Part shown: positions 53,842 to 61,708 of the stretch, piece after piece
How positions within the stretch are numbered: the stretch's first letter is position 1
Layout of the letters: every line of letters starts with the position of its first letter
Origin: Paenibacillus sacheonensis
GTDB lineage: Bacteria > Bacillota > Bacilli > Paenibacillales > Paenibacillaceae
NCBI RefSeq assembly: GCF_009909195.1
Contig: NZ_JAAAMU010000023.1
Location: 1-64,000 of the forward strand
DNA: 64,000 bases
Direction: 5' to 3'
Notes under the pieces: model-generated
The model's database searches: none
Seen by the model: only the letters and a program-made list of their open reading frames with translations
Told to the model about the DNA's origin: nothing
Position numbers and translations under genes: made by a program

Positions 53842-56800
53842 TCAGCCGTTAGACAAGACGAGATCATCCACATAGATCGTGCCGTTCACGTCAAGGGTTT
53901 GGATCACGACCCGTACGCTTGCCGTATTGGCCGGCGCCGCGTAGCTGCCGTGAACGTTCGTCCAGCCGCTCGGCGTTGCGGCGTTGAAGCTGCCAGCCGT
54001 ATTGCTCGAGAGGACTTGGCCGCCGCCGTCAAGAAACTCGACAAGAAAATTAATATGGGATCCGGTAATCGCCGGAATGTTTACATAACCGTTCAGTACA
54101 TATTGCAGCCCGGCGGTACCCGTAACCGTCTGCTGCGTGCCGAGCCATGCGCCCGAATCGGTTTCGATTTTGAGCGACGCGTCTCCCGAACGCTTCACGA
54201 CCGTATCCCTTGCAATGAACCATGCTTTATCCGACGTCCACTCGGTCGGTTTGCCAGAGCCGTTATCCGTCTCGAAGCCCGGATTGAGCAGCAGATTGAC
54301 GGCCGGAGCCGGTTCGGAAATATCGCAATGCTTCTCTACGCCGACGACAGGATCGCCGAAGACGGCATTGGTGCATGAGACGCCACCGGTGAACGTCCCC
54401 GTCGCATAGGTTCCGTTCGCGCCATAGCGGACCGTCTTCGTCCCCGTGAAGCTGCATGCGCCGCCTTCGGTCGCGCAGAAGGTCCATGTCCCTGCGGCAT
54501 TCGGCTCCGTCGTCACGCTGAGCGAGCCGCTCGCAGGCGATACGTTGCCGGAGGCATCCCGCGCCTTGACGGTGAAGCCGTAAGCCGTACCCGGCGTTAG
54601 ACCGGTGACCGTATAATTCGTTTGGCCCGTCGTGGATCCGGCCAAGGAATCGCCGTTATAAATGTCGTATGCCGTTACTCCGACATTATCCGTCGAAGCC
54701 GTCCAAGCCAGACTCACGCTCGTGGACGTCTTGGCAGGCGAGGTCAAGCTGCCGGGCGCCGTCGGCGCCGCCGAATCTCCGCCTCCCGTCCCCGTCGTCG
54801 TTACCGTGACCGCCGTGCTGGCCGGCGATGCATTGCCGGCGGCGTCCTTCGCCTTCACCGTGTAGGTGTAGGCGGTACCTGCCGCAAGACCGGTATCCGT
54901 AAACGCATTCCACCCCGAGGAACCGACCAGCGCGCCATTGCGGTAGACATCATAGCCCGTCACGCCGTAATTATCCGTCGATTCGTTCCAAGAGAGATCG
55001 ATCGTCGAAGCGGTTTTGCCGGTCGAAGCGACTCCCGCCGGAGTCGAAGGCGCCTGCGTATCGGCCGCTGCCTTGGCAAGCGAGAAATCGTCCAGATGAA
55101 GCGTCATATCCAGCGTGGCGAAATGGATATAGGCTCTCGCGAAAGCCGTTCCGGCCGGAGCCGTCGTCTTGCCGTTGACGTTGACCCAGCCGTTCGTCGT
55201 CCCCGTCAGCGCGGCGAAGGTTTGCTCTCCGATCGCGTTCTTGTCGGCATTCAGGAATTTCAGCATCACTCTGACCGTCGTTGCCGCATTGCGGCCGATG
55301 TTGACATAGCCGTCCAGCGCATAGGCTTGACCCGGCACAGCCGGAATATCCTGCCCCGTGCCGAACCATGCGTTCGTGTTTCCATCCACCTTCATCGACG
55401 AGGCGCCGCTGCGGGCGACCGACGTATCCCGCGTGCAATAATAAAATTGCTCGCAAGGCCAGTTCGCCAGTCTACCCGTGCCGTCGTCGATTTCGAAGCC
55501 CGGATTCGCCAGGAAATTGGCATTCGGGGCAAAGGTCGTTACCACCGCCGTGCCTGCGGCGGATACGTTATTCCGGGCATCCTTGGCCTTGACCGAATAC
55601 GCGTACGCGGTCGACGGCGTCAGCCCGGTATCCGTATAGGATAATGCGCTTGTCGTCGAGCCGATCAGCGCCGCGCCCCTATAAATATCGTAGCCCGTGA
55701 CCGAGACATTGTCGGTCGACGCCTCCCAGGAAAGCGAAACCGCGGTATCGCTCTTGCCGGATACGATTACGTTCGCGGGAGCCGTCGGCGCGACGGCGTC
55801 CAGCGGGTTGGTCGATACGACATACGAGACGGCGGACGACGTGTTGCCCGCGGCGTCCTTCGCGGCGATCGTATACGTATACGACGTATTGGCCGCAAGG
55901 CCGCTGTCCGTAAACCCGGTCTTGCCGTTGTTTGTTGCCGCTACGGTCCCGTTACGGGAGATAACGTAACCCGCGACGCCTAAATTATCGAACGAAGGAT
56001 CCCAGCCCAGGCTGACCGTCGCATCCGTCTTCCCGGTAACGACGACGTTGGCGGGCTGCGTCGGCGCTTGGGCATCCGCCGCGGCGCTGCCCTGCCGCAC
56101 GACCTTCACCGCGATGTCGCGCGCGAAAGACGGAATGGCAAGCACGAGATTGCCGCCCGAAGCAGCGGCCGTTGCCGTCGACATCGTCGCGCCGGATACG
56201 GTATCGACGAAACGAATGTCGTAGGTGCCGTTATTCATGGACGGCAGCGTGAAGCTCATGCCGCTTACGGTTCTCGGCGTACCGACATCGTAGGTCGCCT
56301 GCGTATCGTTCACCCACAGCAGCGCCCGATCCGCGTTCTTGAACGCTCCGACCTTGGCGTCGTTGCTCTGCAGGCCGTAATCGACATGTGGCATGGAAGG
56401 CAAATAATACTCTTCCGGTTTGATGAAACCGGCGAACGCGTTGTAAAATTCCTTGTACACCGGCGGCAGGTTAAATCCGCTTAAGACAGGGTCCTGATCC
56501 TCGACCCACAGTAGATTCGCGCCGGCGGCTCCCGCCCGGAACACCGGTCCCCAGATTCCGTCATGGACGAAACGCTTCGTCAGCGGAGCGCCGAGCGTCC
56601 CGGCGCCGGGCCCGGTATAGCCGACCTCGCCGATGAAGGTCGGCCGATTGCCGTAGTTGGCCAGCGAATACTTAATATTGGATTCCCAAATGTCCATCCC
56701 GTTCTTCGAATCGATGTAGAAGTGATGATTGACGGCATTCAGCGTCGTAAGCGGTCCCCACGAGGTCTGATTGAAGCCGAGCTGGTCCATCCAGGCGAAG

Positions 56801-57879
56801 CTTGTCGTCGTAGGATGATGATAGAAGTCGAGGCTTTTCCAATACGTGTCAACGGCTTCATGCCAGTATGGTTTATTCGCGTAGTCGTTGACGTGATTAT
56901 CCGCTTCGTTCCAATATTCCAGCATGCCGAGCGAAGTACTGTAACCCCAGCGTGCGAAAATATAGCGCAGCAGCTTCTTCTGGTACGCGATGGCGGTCGG
57001 GTTCGTCCAAAAGTCCGTGTTGTTGTCCGACCACGAGGACGGACCGCCGTTGGCCGTGTTGTACGCATGGTACGCCCAATCGTAGAAGAAGTCCCCGAAG
57101 CTGTTCAGCGTCAGCATAATATACAGGCCGTTGTCCCTGGCCGTCTCCATGAGCGTATCCATGCGCGCCGAATTCTCCAGCTGATAGCGGCCGATTCCCT
57201 GGTACGTCATGCCGATTCCATTCTGATAGGTCGTCACCGGCCCGTATTCGGGCGCGTAATTGGCCCACCAGCAATTCAGCCAGACGCGCATGACGTTCAT
57301 CTGCGCCGCTTTGTACTGCGGCATCGCCGATAGAATCTCGTTCGGCGAAGACCAGGCGTAGTTCGTGCCGAGCAAGGTGATCTGTTTGCCGAGACTGTCC
57401 GTGAAGCGAGAGCCGGCGGCCGCCATGAATCCTCGGCTTCCCGCCGCGGCGGGACCTGCCGTAAACGCGGACGCGGACGATTGACCCGTCCCGTTCGCAT
57501 CCGTCACTTTCAAATAGGCGCTGTACGAGCCCTGCAAGCGGGGAGAATAACGCACCGCCCATTTGGGCGAGGAATCGGAGCGATAGAACGCGGGCACGAC
57601 CTCCGTCTGCCCGCCCGGCGTCAGGAAGTACGCCCTGACGTCCGCTTCGTCCGGATTGAACGGGTTATCGTACGTCGTGCTCAGATCGAAGGTCAGCTCG
57701 TATTTCCCGTAGACGGCAGGAGCCGCCGTGTTGGCGGAGACGTTCGCGAACGTCGTCGACGCTGCCGAAACCTCCGAGGTCCCGAACACCATGGATCCGG
57801 TAATGGTGCCGCTGACGATTATCGCAGCAAGCAAGAAGCGGAATAATTTGCGTACCGCAGAATGGCTGAACAAAATCAT
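53842..57879 (-). CDS. Giant secreted multidomain glycoside hydrolase, paralogue of the 36.7-40.8 kb gene
   Basis: 1345 residues: signal peptide (~1-40), DUF5060-like module (41-140), clan GH-A-like catalytic domain (~145-480), beta-sandwich (~490-600), FN3 x2 (605-785), CBM4/9-like module (790-935), FN3 x2 (940-1125), a small Cys-rich module (~1130-1190; WTFCATEGGACSFTGTKTV then FGDPVVGVEKHC) and a second CBM-like module (1195-1345). Probable acid/base Glu325 in EYWNEADN and nucleophile Glu418 in FIGEVG. The FN3 copies are more diverged than in the paralogue. Last gene of the regulator-importer 3-glycosidase cluster, 66 bases after the permease stop. Same core as the first enzyme, so probably a related substrate. 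Confidence 0.82.
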   Translation of the reverse strand: MILFSHSAVRKLFRFLLAAIIVSGTITGSMVFGTSEVSAASTTFANVSANTAAPAVYGKYELTFDLSTTYDNPFNPDEADVRAYFLTPGGQTEVVPAFYRSDSSPKWAVRYSPRLQGSYSAYLKVTDANGTGQSSASAFTAGPAAAGSRGFMAAAGSRFTDSLGKQITLLGTNYAWSSPNEILSAMPQYKAAQMNVMRVWLNCWWANYAPEYGPVTTYQNGIGMTYQGIGRYQLENSARMDTLMETARDNGLYIMLTLNSFGDFFYDWAYHAYNTANGGPSSWSDNNTDFWTNPTAIAYQKKLLRYIFARWGYSTSLGMLEYWNEADNHVNDYANKPYWHEAVDTYWKSLDFYHHPTTTSFAWMDQLGFNQTSWGPLTTLNAVNHHFYIDSKNGMDIWESNIKYSLANYGNRPTFIGEVGYTGPGAGTLGAPLTKRFVHDGIWGPVFRAGAAGANLLWVEDQDPVLSGFNLPPVYKEFYNAFAGFIKPEEYYLPSMPHVDYGLQSNDAKVGAFKNADRALLWVNDTQATYDVGTPRTVSGMSFTLPSMNNGTYDIRFVDTVSGATMSTATAAASGGNLVLAIPSFARDIAVKVVRQGSAAADAQAPTQPANVVVTGKTDATVSLGWDPSFDNLGVAGYVISRNGTVAATNNGKTGFTDSGLAANTSYTYTIAAKDAAGNTSSAVSYVVSTNPLDAVAPTAPANVIVSGKSDTAVSLSWEASTDNVSVTGYDIYRGAALIGSTTSALSYTDTGLTPSTAYAYSVKAKDARNNVSAAGTAVVTTFAPNANFLANPGFEIDDGTGRLANWPCEQFYYCTRDTSVARSGASSMKVDGNTNAWFGTGQDIPAVPGQAYALDGYVNIGRNAATTVRVMLKFLNADKNAIGEQTFAALTGTTNGWVNVNGKTTAPAGTAFARAYIHFATLDMTLHLDDFSLAKAAADTQAPSTPAGVASTGKTASTIDLSWNESTDNYGVTGYDVYRNGALVGSSGWNAFTDTGLAAGTAYTYTVKAKDAAGNASPASTAVTVTTTGTGGGDSAAPTAPGSLTSPAKTSTSVSLAWTASTDNVGVTAYDIYNGDSLAGSTTGQTNYTVTGLTPGTAYGFTVKARDASGNVSPASGSLSVTTEPNAAGTWTFCATEGGACSFTGTKTVRYGANGTYATGTFTGGVSCTNAVFGDPVVGVEKHCDISEPAPAVNLLLNPGFETDNGSGKPTEWTSDKAWFIARDTVVKRSGDASLKIETDSGAWLGTQQTVTGTAGLQYVLNGYVNIPAITGSHINFLVEFLDGGGQVLSSNTAGSFNAATPSGWTNVHGSYAAPANTASVRVVIQTLDVNGTIYVDDLVLSNG

Positions 57880-57945
57880 AATCCCCCTTTTAGTTGATTT
57901 TCGATTGATCCTATGGGTTGCCGATCATGTTGTTATCCGTCGGTT

Positions 57946-58833
57946 CTACTCCTTCACGCTCCCAAGCACGATACCCGACATGAAGTACCGCTGCAGGAAC
58001 GGATACACGCAGAAGATCGGCAGCGCGCCCAGGAAGATTTGCGCCGCGCGAACGGCCCGGTCGTTCAAGCTTTGGAGATAAGTCGCGTCGTCAATGTTGG
58101 CGATCTTCGAAATATCCAGGTTCACGACGATCGTCTGCAAGTAACTGGCCAGCGGGTAATGGATCGAATCGTTCATATAAATAATGCCGGCGAACCATTC
58201 GTTCCAATGTCCGACGATCGTGAACAAGCCCACCGTCGCGATCGAAGGCGTCGACAATGGCAGGATGACCTTCCACAGCAGCTTCCAATGTCCGCAGCCG
58301 TCGATGAACGAGGCCTCCATCAATTCCTTGGGCAGCGCCCGGAAGAAATTCAGCATGAGAATCACGTTGAAGATCGGCACGGCACCCGGCAGCACGAGCG
58401 CCCACAAGGTGTCGAGCATGCCCAGGTTCTTCACGATGAGATAAGTCGGAACGAGTCCGCCGGAGAACAGCATCGTAAAGACGAAGACCCAAGCATAGAG
58501 CGTCCGCAGGCGGAAATGCGACGATTCCTTGGACAACGGATACGCGACGAGCACGGTGAGCACCATGTTGATCAGCAAGCCCAGCCCGACCCGCTGGATG
58601 GACACCCAGATGGATAAGAGGAACGCTTTCTTTTGGGCGACGAAGTGGTACGCCTTGGTCGAGAACTCGACCGGCCAGAAAGTAACTTTATCCGCTTGAA
58701 TCGCATCGTTGGAGCTGAACGACAGCGCGAGAACGTTAATCAACGGCAGAATACATACCAGCGCTACGAGCGTAAGCAGGCAGTATATGCCAACATAAAC
58801 CGTTCGTTGTAAAGCCGACTTGTGCTGGACCAT
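57946..58833 (-). CDS. CUT1 ABC permease, YtcP type (importer 3)
   Basis: 295 residues, six membrane segments. Family elements: VCILPLINVLALSFSS, FTMLFSGGLVPTYLIVKNL, EAA-like loop LMEASFIDGCGHWKLLWKVILP, and C-terminal PFLQRYFMSGIVLGSVKE. TAGGAG precedes the ATG; it starts 23 bases after the LplB-type stop. Subunit of importer 3, directly upstream of the glycosidase gene whose products it may import. Confidence 0.92.
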   Translation of the reverse strand: MVQHKSALQRTVYVGIYCLLTLVALVCILPLINVLALSFSSNDAIQADKVTFWPVEFSTKAYHFVAQKKAFLLSIWVSIQRVGLGLLINMVLTVLVAYPLSKESSHFRLRTLYAWVFVFTMLFSGGLVPTYLIVKNLGMLDTLWALVLPGAVPIFNVILMLNFFRALPKELMEASFIDGCGHWKLLWKVILPLSTPSIATVGLFTIVGHWNEWFAGIIYMNDSIHYPLASYLQTIVVNLDISKIANIDDATYLQSLNDRAVRAAQIFLGALPIFCVYPFLQRYFMSGIVLGSVKE

Positions 58834-58856
58834 GACAGCATTCTCCTATCCGCAGG

Positions 58857-59759
58857 CTAGAAAATACGATAGTTGGCAAATCTGTACGCGATGATATAAG
58901 ACAGCGAGATCAGCAGGAACGAAATAATGGATTTGAATAGGCCGACGGCCGTCGCGACGCTTAACTGCGCGTTCACGAACGCGAGCCGATACACGTACGT
59001 ATCCAGAATATCGCCCGTCTCGTAGACGGAAGGATTGTACATATTGAAAATTTGATCGAATCCCGCATTGAGGATATTGCCGATGGCAAGCGTCATCATG
59101 AGGACAATGACGGGGAACATGCCGGGAATCGTAATATGCAGCGTTTGCTTCCAACGATTCGCGCCGTCGATGACGGCCGCTTCGTACAGCATCGGATTAA
59201 TCGACGTCAAGGCGGCCAGATAGATGATCGTGCCGAACCCGAATTCCTTCCATACGTCGGTCGTCACCATGACATACGGAAACCAGCTTTGGTCGCCGAG
59301 GAAAAAGATCGGTTTGGCGCCGAACAAGAAGCCCAGGCCTTGATTCAGAATCCCGCTGCTCGGAGACAGGATATCGATGAGGATGCCGCTAAGAATGACC
59401 CAGGACAAGAAATGCGGCAAATAGATGACCGTTTGAATGGCGCGTTTGAAAAACTGCTTGCGGATTTCATTGAGCAGGATGGCCGTCGTGATCGGAACGA
59501 CCAGCCCTGCGACGATCTTCATGAAAGAGATAAAGAGCGTATTCGCGACGACGGCCCGTGTTTGCGGCAGTCCGTAGACATACTTGAAATGCTCCAAGCC
59601 GACCCAATGCGAGCCGAACATCCCTTTGGTCGGAATAAAGTCCTGAAAGGCAATGATCAGCCCCGCCATCGGCGCATAGCTGAAGATCAGCACGAACAGG
59701 AGTCCCGGCAGGATCATGAGGTGAAGCGGCCGTTCCAATCGCCAATTCTTCTTGCCCAT
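58857..59759 (-). CDS. CUT1 ABC permease, LplB type (importer 3)
   Basis: 300 residues, six membrane segments. Motifs: FSYAPMAGLIIAFQDF, EAA loop LYEAAVIDGANRWKQTLHITIP, C-terminal SYIIAYRFANYRIF. AGGAGGAG lies just before the ATG. Follows the lipoprotein gene by 63 bases, within which a stem-loop sits at 59782. Partner of the YtcP-type permease. Confidence 0.92.
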   Translation of the reverse strand: MGKKNWRLERPLHLMILPGLLFVLIFSYAPMAGLIIAFQDFIPTKGMFGSHWVGLEHFKYVYGLPQTRAVVANTLFISFMKIVAGLVVPITTAILLNEIRKQFFKRAIQTVIYLPHFLSWVILSGILIDILSPSSGILNQGLGFLFGAKPIFFLGDQSWFPYVMVTTDVWKEFGFGTIIYLAALTSINPMLYEAAVIDGANRWKQTLHITIPGMFPVIVLMMTLAIGNILNAGFDQIFNMYNPSVYETGDILDTYVYRLAFVNAQLSVATAVGLFKSIISFLLISLSYIIAYRFANYRIF

Positions 59760-59781
59760 TGCTGCTCCTCCTCATAAGAAA

Positions 59782-59803
59782 GGGATAGAGAGCCCTCTAT
59801 CCC
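59782..59803 (-). other. Intercistronic stem-loop after the lipoprotein gene
   Basis: Nine-bp stem GGGATAGAG / CTCTATCCC with a four-base loop and a weak T-rich tail (TTTCTT on the minus strand). It may act as a leaky terminator or mRNA 3' stabiliser that keeps lipoprotein mRNA above permease mRNA. Confidence 0.65.
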
Positions 59804-59822
59804 CGGCTGACTTTAACCCGTA

Positions 59823-61595
59823 TTATTTCAATCTGCCGCTTTCCGCGATTTCCTTCAAAATATCCTGTCCGCCCTGCTTATTCCATTCCGCGACGAAGGC
59901 CGTGTCGAAATCGTCCAATGGCCGCGTTCCGTTGATGATCTCCGTGAACACTTTGATCTCCAAGTCTCTTAGGATCGGCCCCTTGCTGACCATCGAGAGC
60001 GTCGGCTGGCCGAGGTACTCGCTCGTGACCGGCGGGGAATTCTTATCGTAGTCGTTGGTGATCGAGTAAGCGCCGCCCGGGCCGAAGAGCGCGTTCCAGA
60101 ACCACATTTCCATGTTGCCGGCCTGGTACTCTTTAATGCCTTTGTAATAAACCATGGCGGAAGGCGTCAGCTTGGACTCGTCGCCCGTCTTGAGCGCGTC
60201 CTGGATCAGATCGTTGTCCGTCTGGTTCGTATTGCTGAAGCCGGGTCCGACGATCGGAGACAAGCCGAACACTTGGTAGTTTTTGTCCCCTTCCTTAACC
60301 TGGTGATACGCTTCGTCCTTGTTCGGTCCGCTGACCTTCTCATGGAAGTAGTTGAGGATCTTCATCGCCGCTTCCGGATGCTTGGAATTCTTGTTGACCA
60401 CGATGAAGCTCGTCGGAACGTCGCCCCGTCCTGTCGGATGAACCGGCTGGTCATCGGAGGAGACGATCGGATACGGCTTCCAATCGACCTTCGGATCTTC
60501 TTTCTTCATGTTGTTGATCGGCCAGGTTCCGACCCAGAACTCGCCGTACGACATCCCGACTTTGCTCGTGGTTGCCAGATCGCCGGCTTTGCTCGGGTCG
60601 AGCACGCTGAATTCCTTGTTGATCGCGCCCGCCGCGTAGAGATCGCGCAGGTGGCCCAGAGCGGTTTTGACTTCCGGCAGCGTATCGCCAAGGATCGGCT
60701 TGCCGTCCGCGTCCTTGCGAATAATGAGCTCGGTGCCCGAGGCGTTCGCCGGATTAAAGGCATACGCATGATAGCCGTTCAGGTACCCGTCGATCCCTGC
60801 CCAGCCGCCGAACAAGTCCTTCATCAGGTTGAGGCCGATCGTATCGTTCTTGCCGTTCTGATCGGGATCGTCCTTCGTGAAGGCCAAGGCGATTTTGTTG
60901 ACGTCGTCCATCGTCTTCGGCGGCTCCAGGCCCAGGTTCTTCAACCAGTCCGCGCGAATCCAGATCATCTGCGCCGCGCCCGGCATCCCGCCGTTGAGCG
61001 GCAGCGCCATGAGCTTGCCGTCGAACGTGGCGCCCTGCAGCTTGATGCCGCCGAACTCTTCGAACGACTGCTTCGTCACGTCCGACGCGTATTTCTCGTA
61101 GATCTCCGTCAAATCGGCCGCTTGCCCCGCATCGACGATCTGTTGGAGCTGCTTGCTGTCGACTTGATAGAAGTCCGGCATGTCCCCGGAGATCATGGAT
61201 ACCGTGATTTTGTTGTTGTATTGTTTATTGTTCACTTTCCATTTGTTGACGACGTTAATGCCCAGGATCGACGAGAAGTCTTTCGTCCAGAGATTGTCAT
61301 CGAGCGATTCTCCCTTGCGGTACTCTTCCACGTCTGGAAGCGAGCGAACGGTGGTCATCGTGATCGGCGGATCGTATTTGCCGAACGGCCCCTCTTCCAT
61401 GCCCGAAGCCGGCTTGTTCGCGTTCGCGTCCGCGCCCGCGTTGCCGGAAACCGCCGGCGTATCTGATTTGCTGCCGGTATTGCCCGTATTTCCGGTATTG
61501 CCATTGCTGCCGTTGTTGCCGTTCGAGCATGCCGATGCCAACAACAACGTGGTCAGAATACCGACTGTCAGCGTCTTGACTGGTTTCTTCCGCAT
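59823..61595 (-). CDS. Extracellular solute-binding lipoprotein (importer 3)
   Basis: 590 residues. Signal with lipobox LASAC (Cys23), then a Gly/Asn/Thr repeat-like tether (GNTGNTGNTGS region, ~25-65) and a LipO/YtcQ-like binding fold (MISGDMPDFYQVDSKQLQQI, DGKLMALPLNGGMPGAAQMI, DPDQNGKNDTIG). The ATG at 61595 has GGGAGG upstream. First gene of the importer 3 operon, downstream of the YesN-type regulator, with a cre-like site in the 113-base gap. Confidence 0.92.
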   Translation of the reverse strand: MRKKPVKTLTVGILTTLLLASACSNGNNGSNGNTGNTGNTGSKSDTPAVSGNAGADANANKPASGMEEGPFGKYDPPITMTTVRSLPDVEEYRKGESLDDNLWTKDFSSILGINVVNKWKVNNKQYNNKITVSMISGDMPDFYQVDSKQLQQIVDAGQAADLTEIYEKYASDVTKQSFEEFGGIKLQGATFDGKLMALPLNGGMPGAAQMIWIRADWLKNLGLEPPKTMDDVNKIALAFTKDDPDQNGKNDTIGLNLMKDLFGGWAGIDGYLNGYHAYAFNPANASGTELIIRKDADGKPILGDTLPEVKTALGHLRDLYAAGAINKEFSVLDPSKAGDLATTSKVGMSYGEFWVGTWPINNMKKEDPKVDWKPYPIVSSDDQPVHPTGRGDVPTSFIVVNKNSKHPEAAMKILNYFHEKVSGPNKDEAYHQVKEGDKNYQVFGLSPIVGPGFSNTNQTDNDLIQDALKTGDESKLTPSAMVYYKGIKEYQAGNMEMWFWNALFGPGGAYSITNDYDKNSPPVTSEYLGQPTLSMVSKGPILRDLEIKVFTEIINGTRPLDDFDTAFVAEWNKQGGQDILKEIAESGRLK

Positions 61596-61620
61596 TCGAT
61601 CGTGAACCTCCCTTATATAG

Positions 61621-61634
61621 ATAAAGCGCTTTCT
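61621..61634. promoter_or_regulatory. Candidate CcpA (cre) site
   Basis: ATAAAGCGCTTTCT keeps the AAAGCGCTTTC core and matches TGAAAGCGCTTTCA at 11 of 14 positions. It lies 26 bases upstream of the importer 3 lipoprotein start, where a bound repressor would block transcription. Confidence 0.6.
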
Positions 61635-61708
61635 TTCAATTCCAATTATAAGAGCCCGCCGAATGGCCACGATACAGGATTCTCATAACTTCCCTTATCT
61701 TCCCATGT

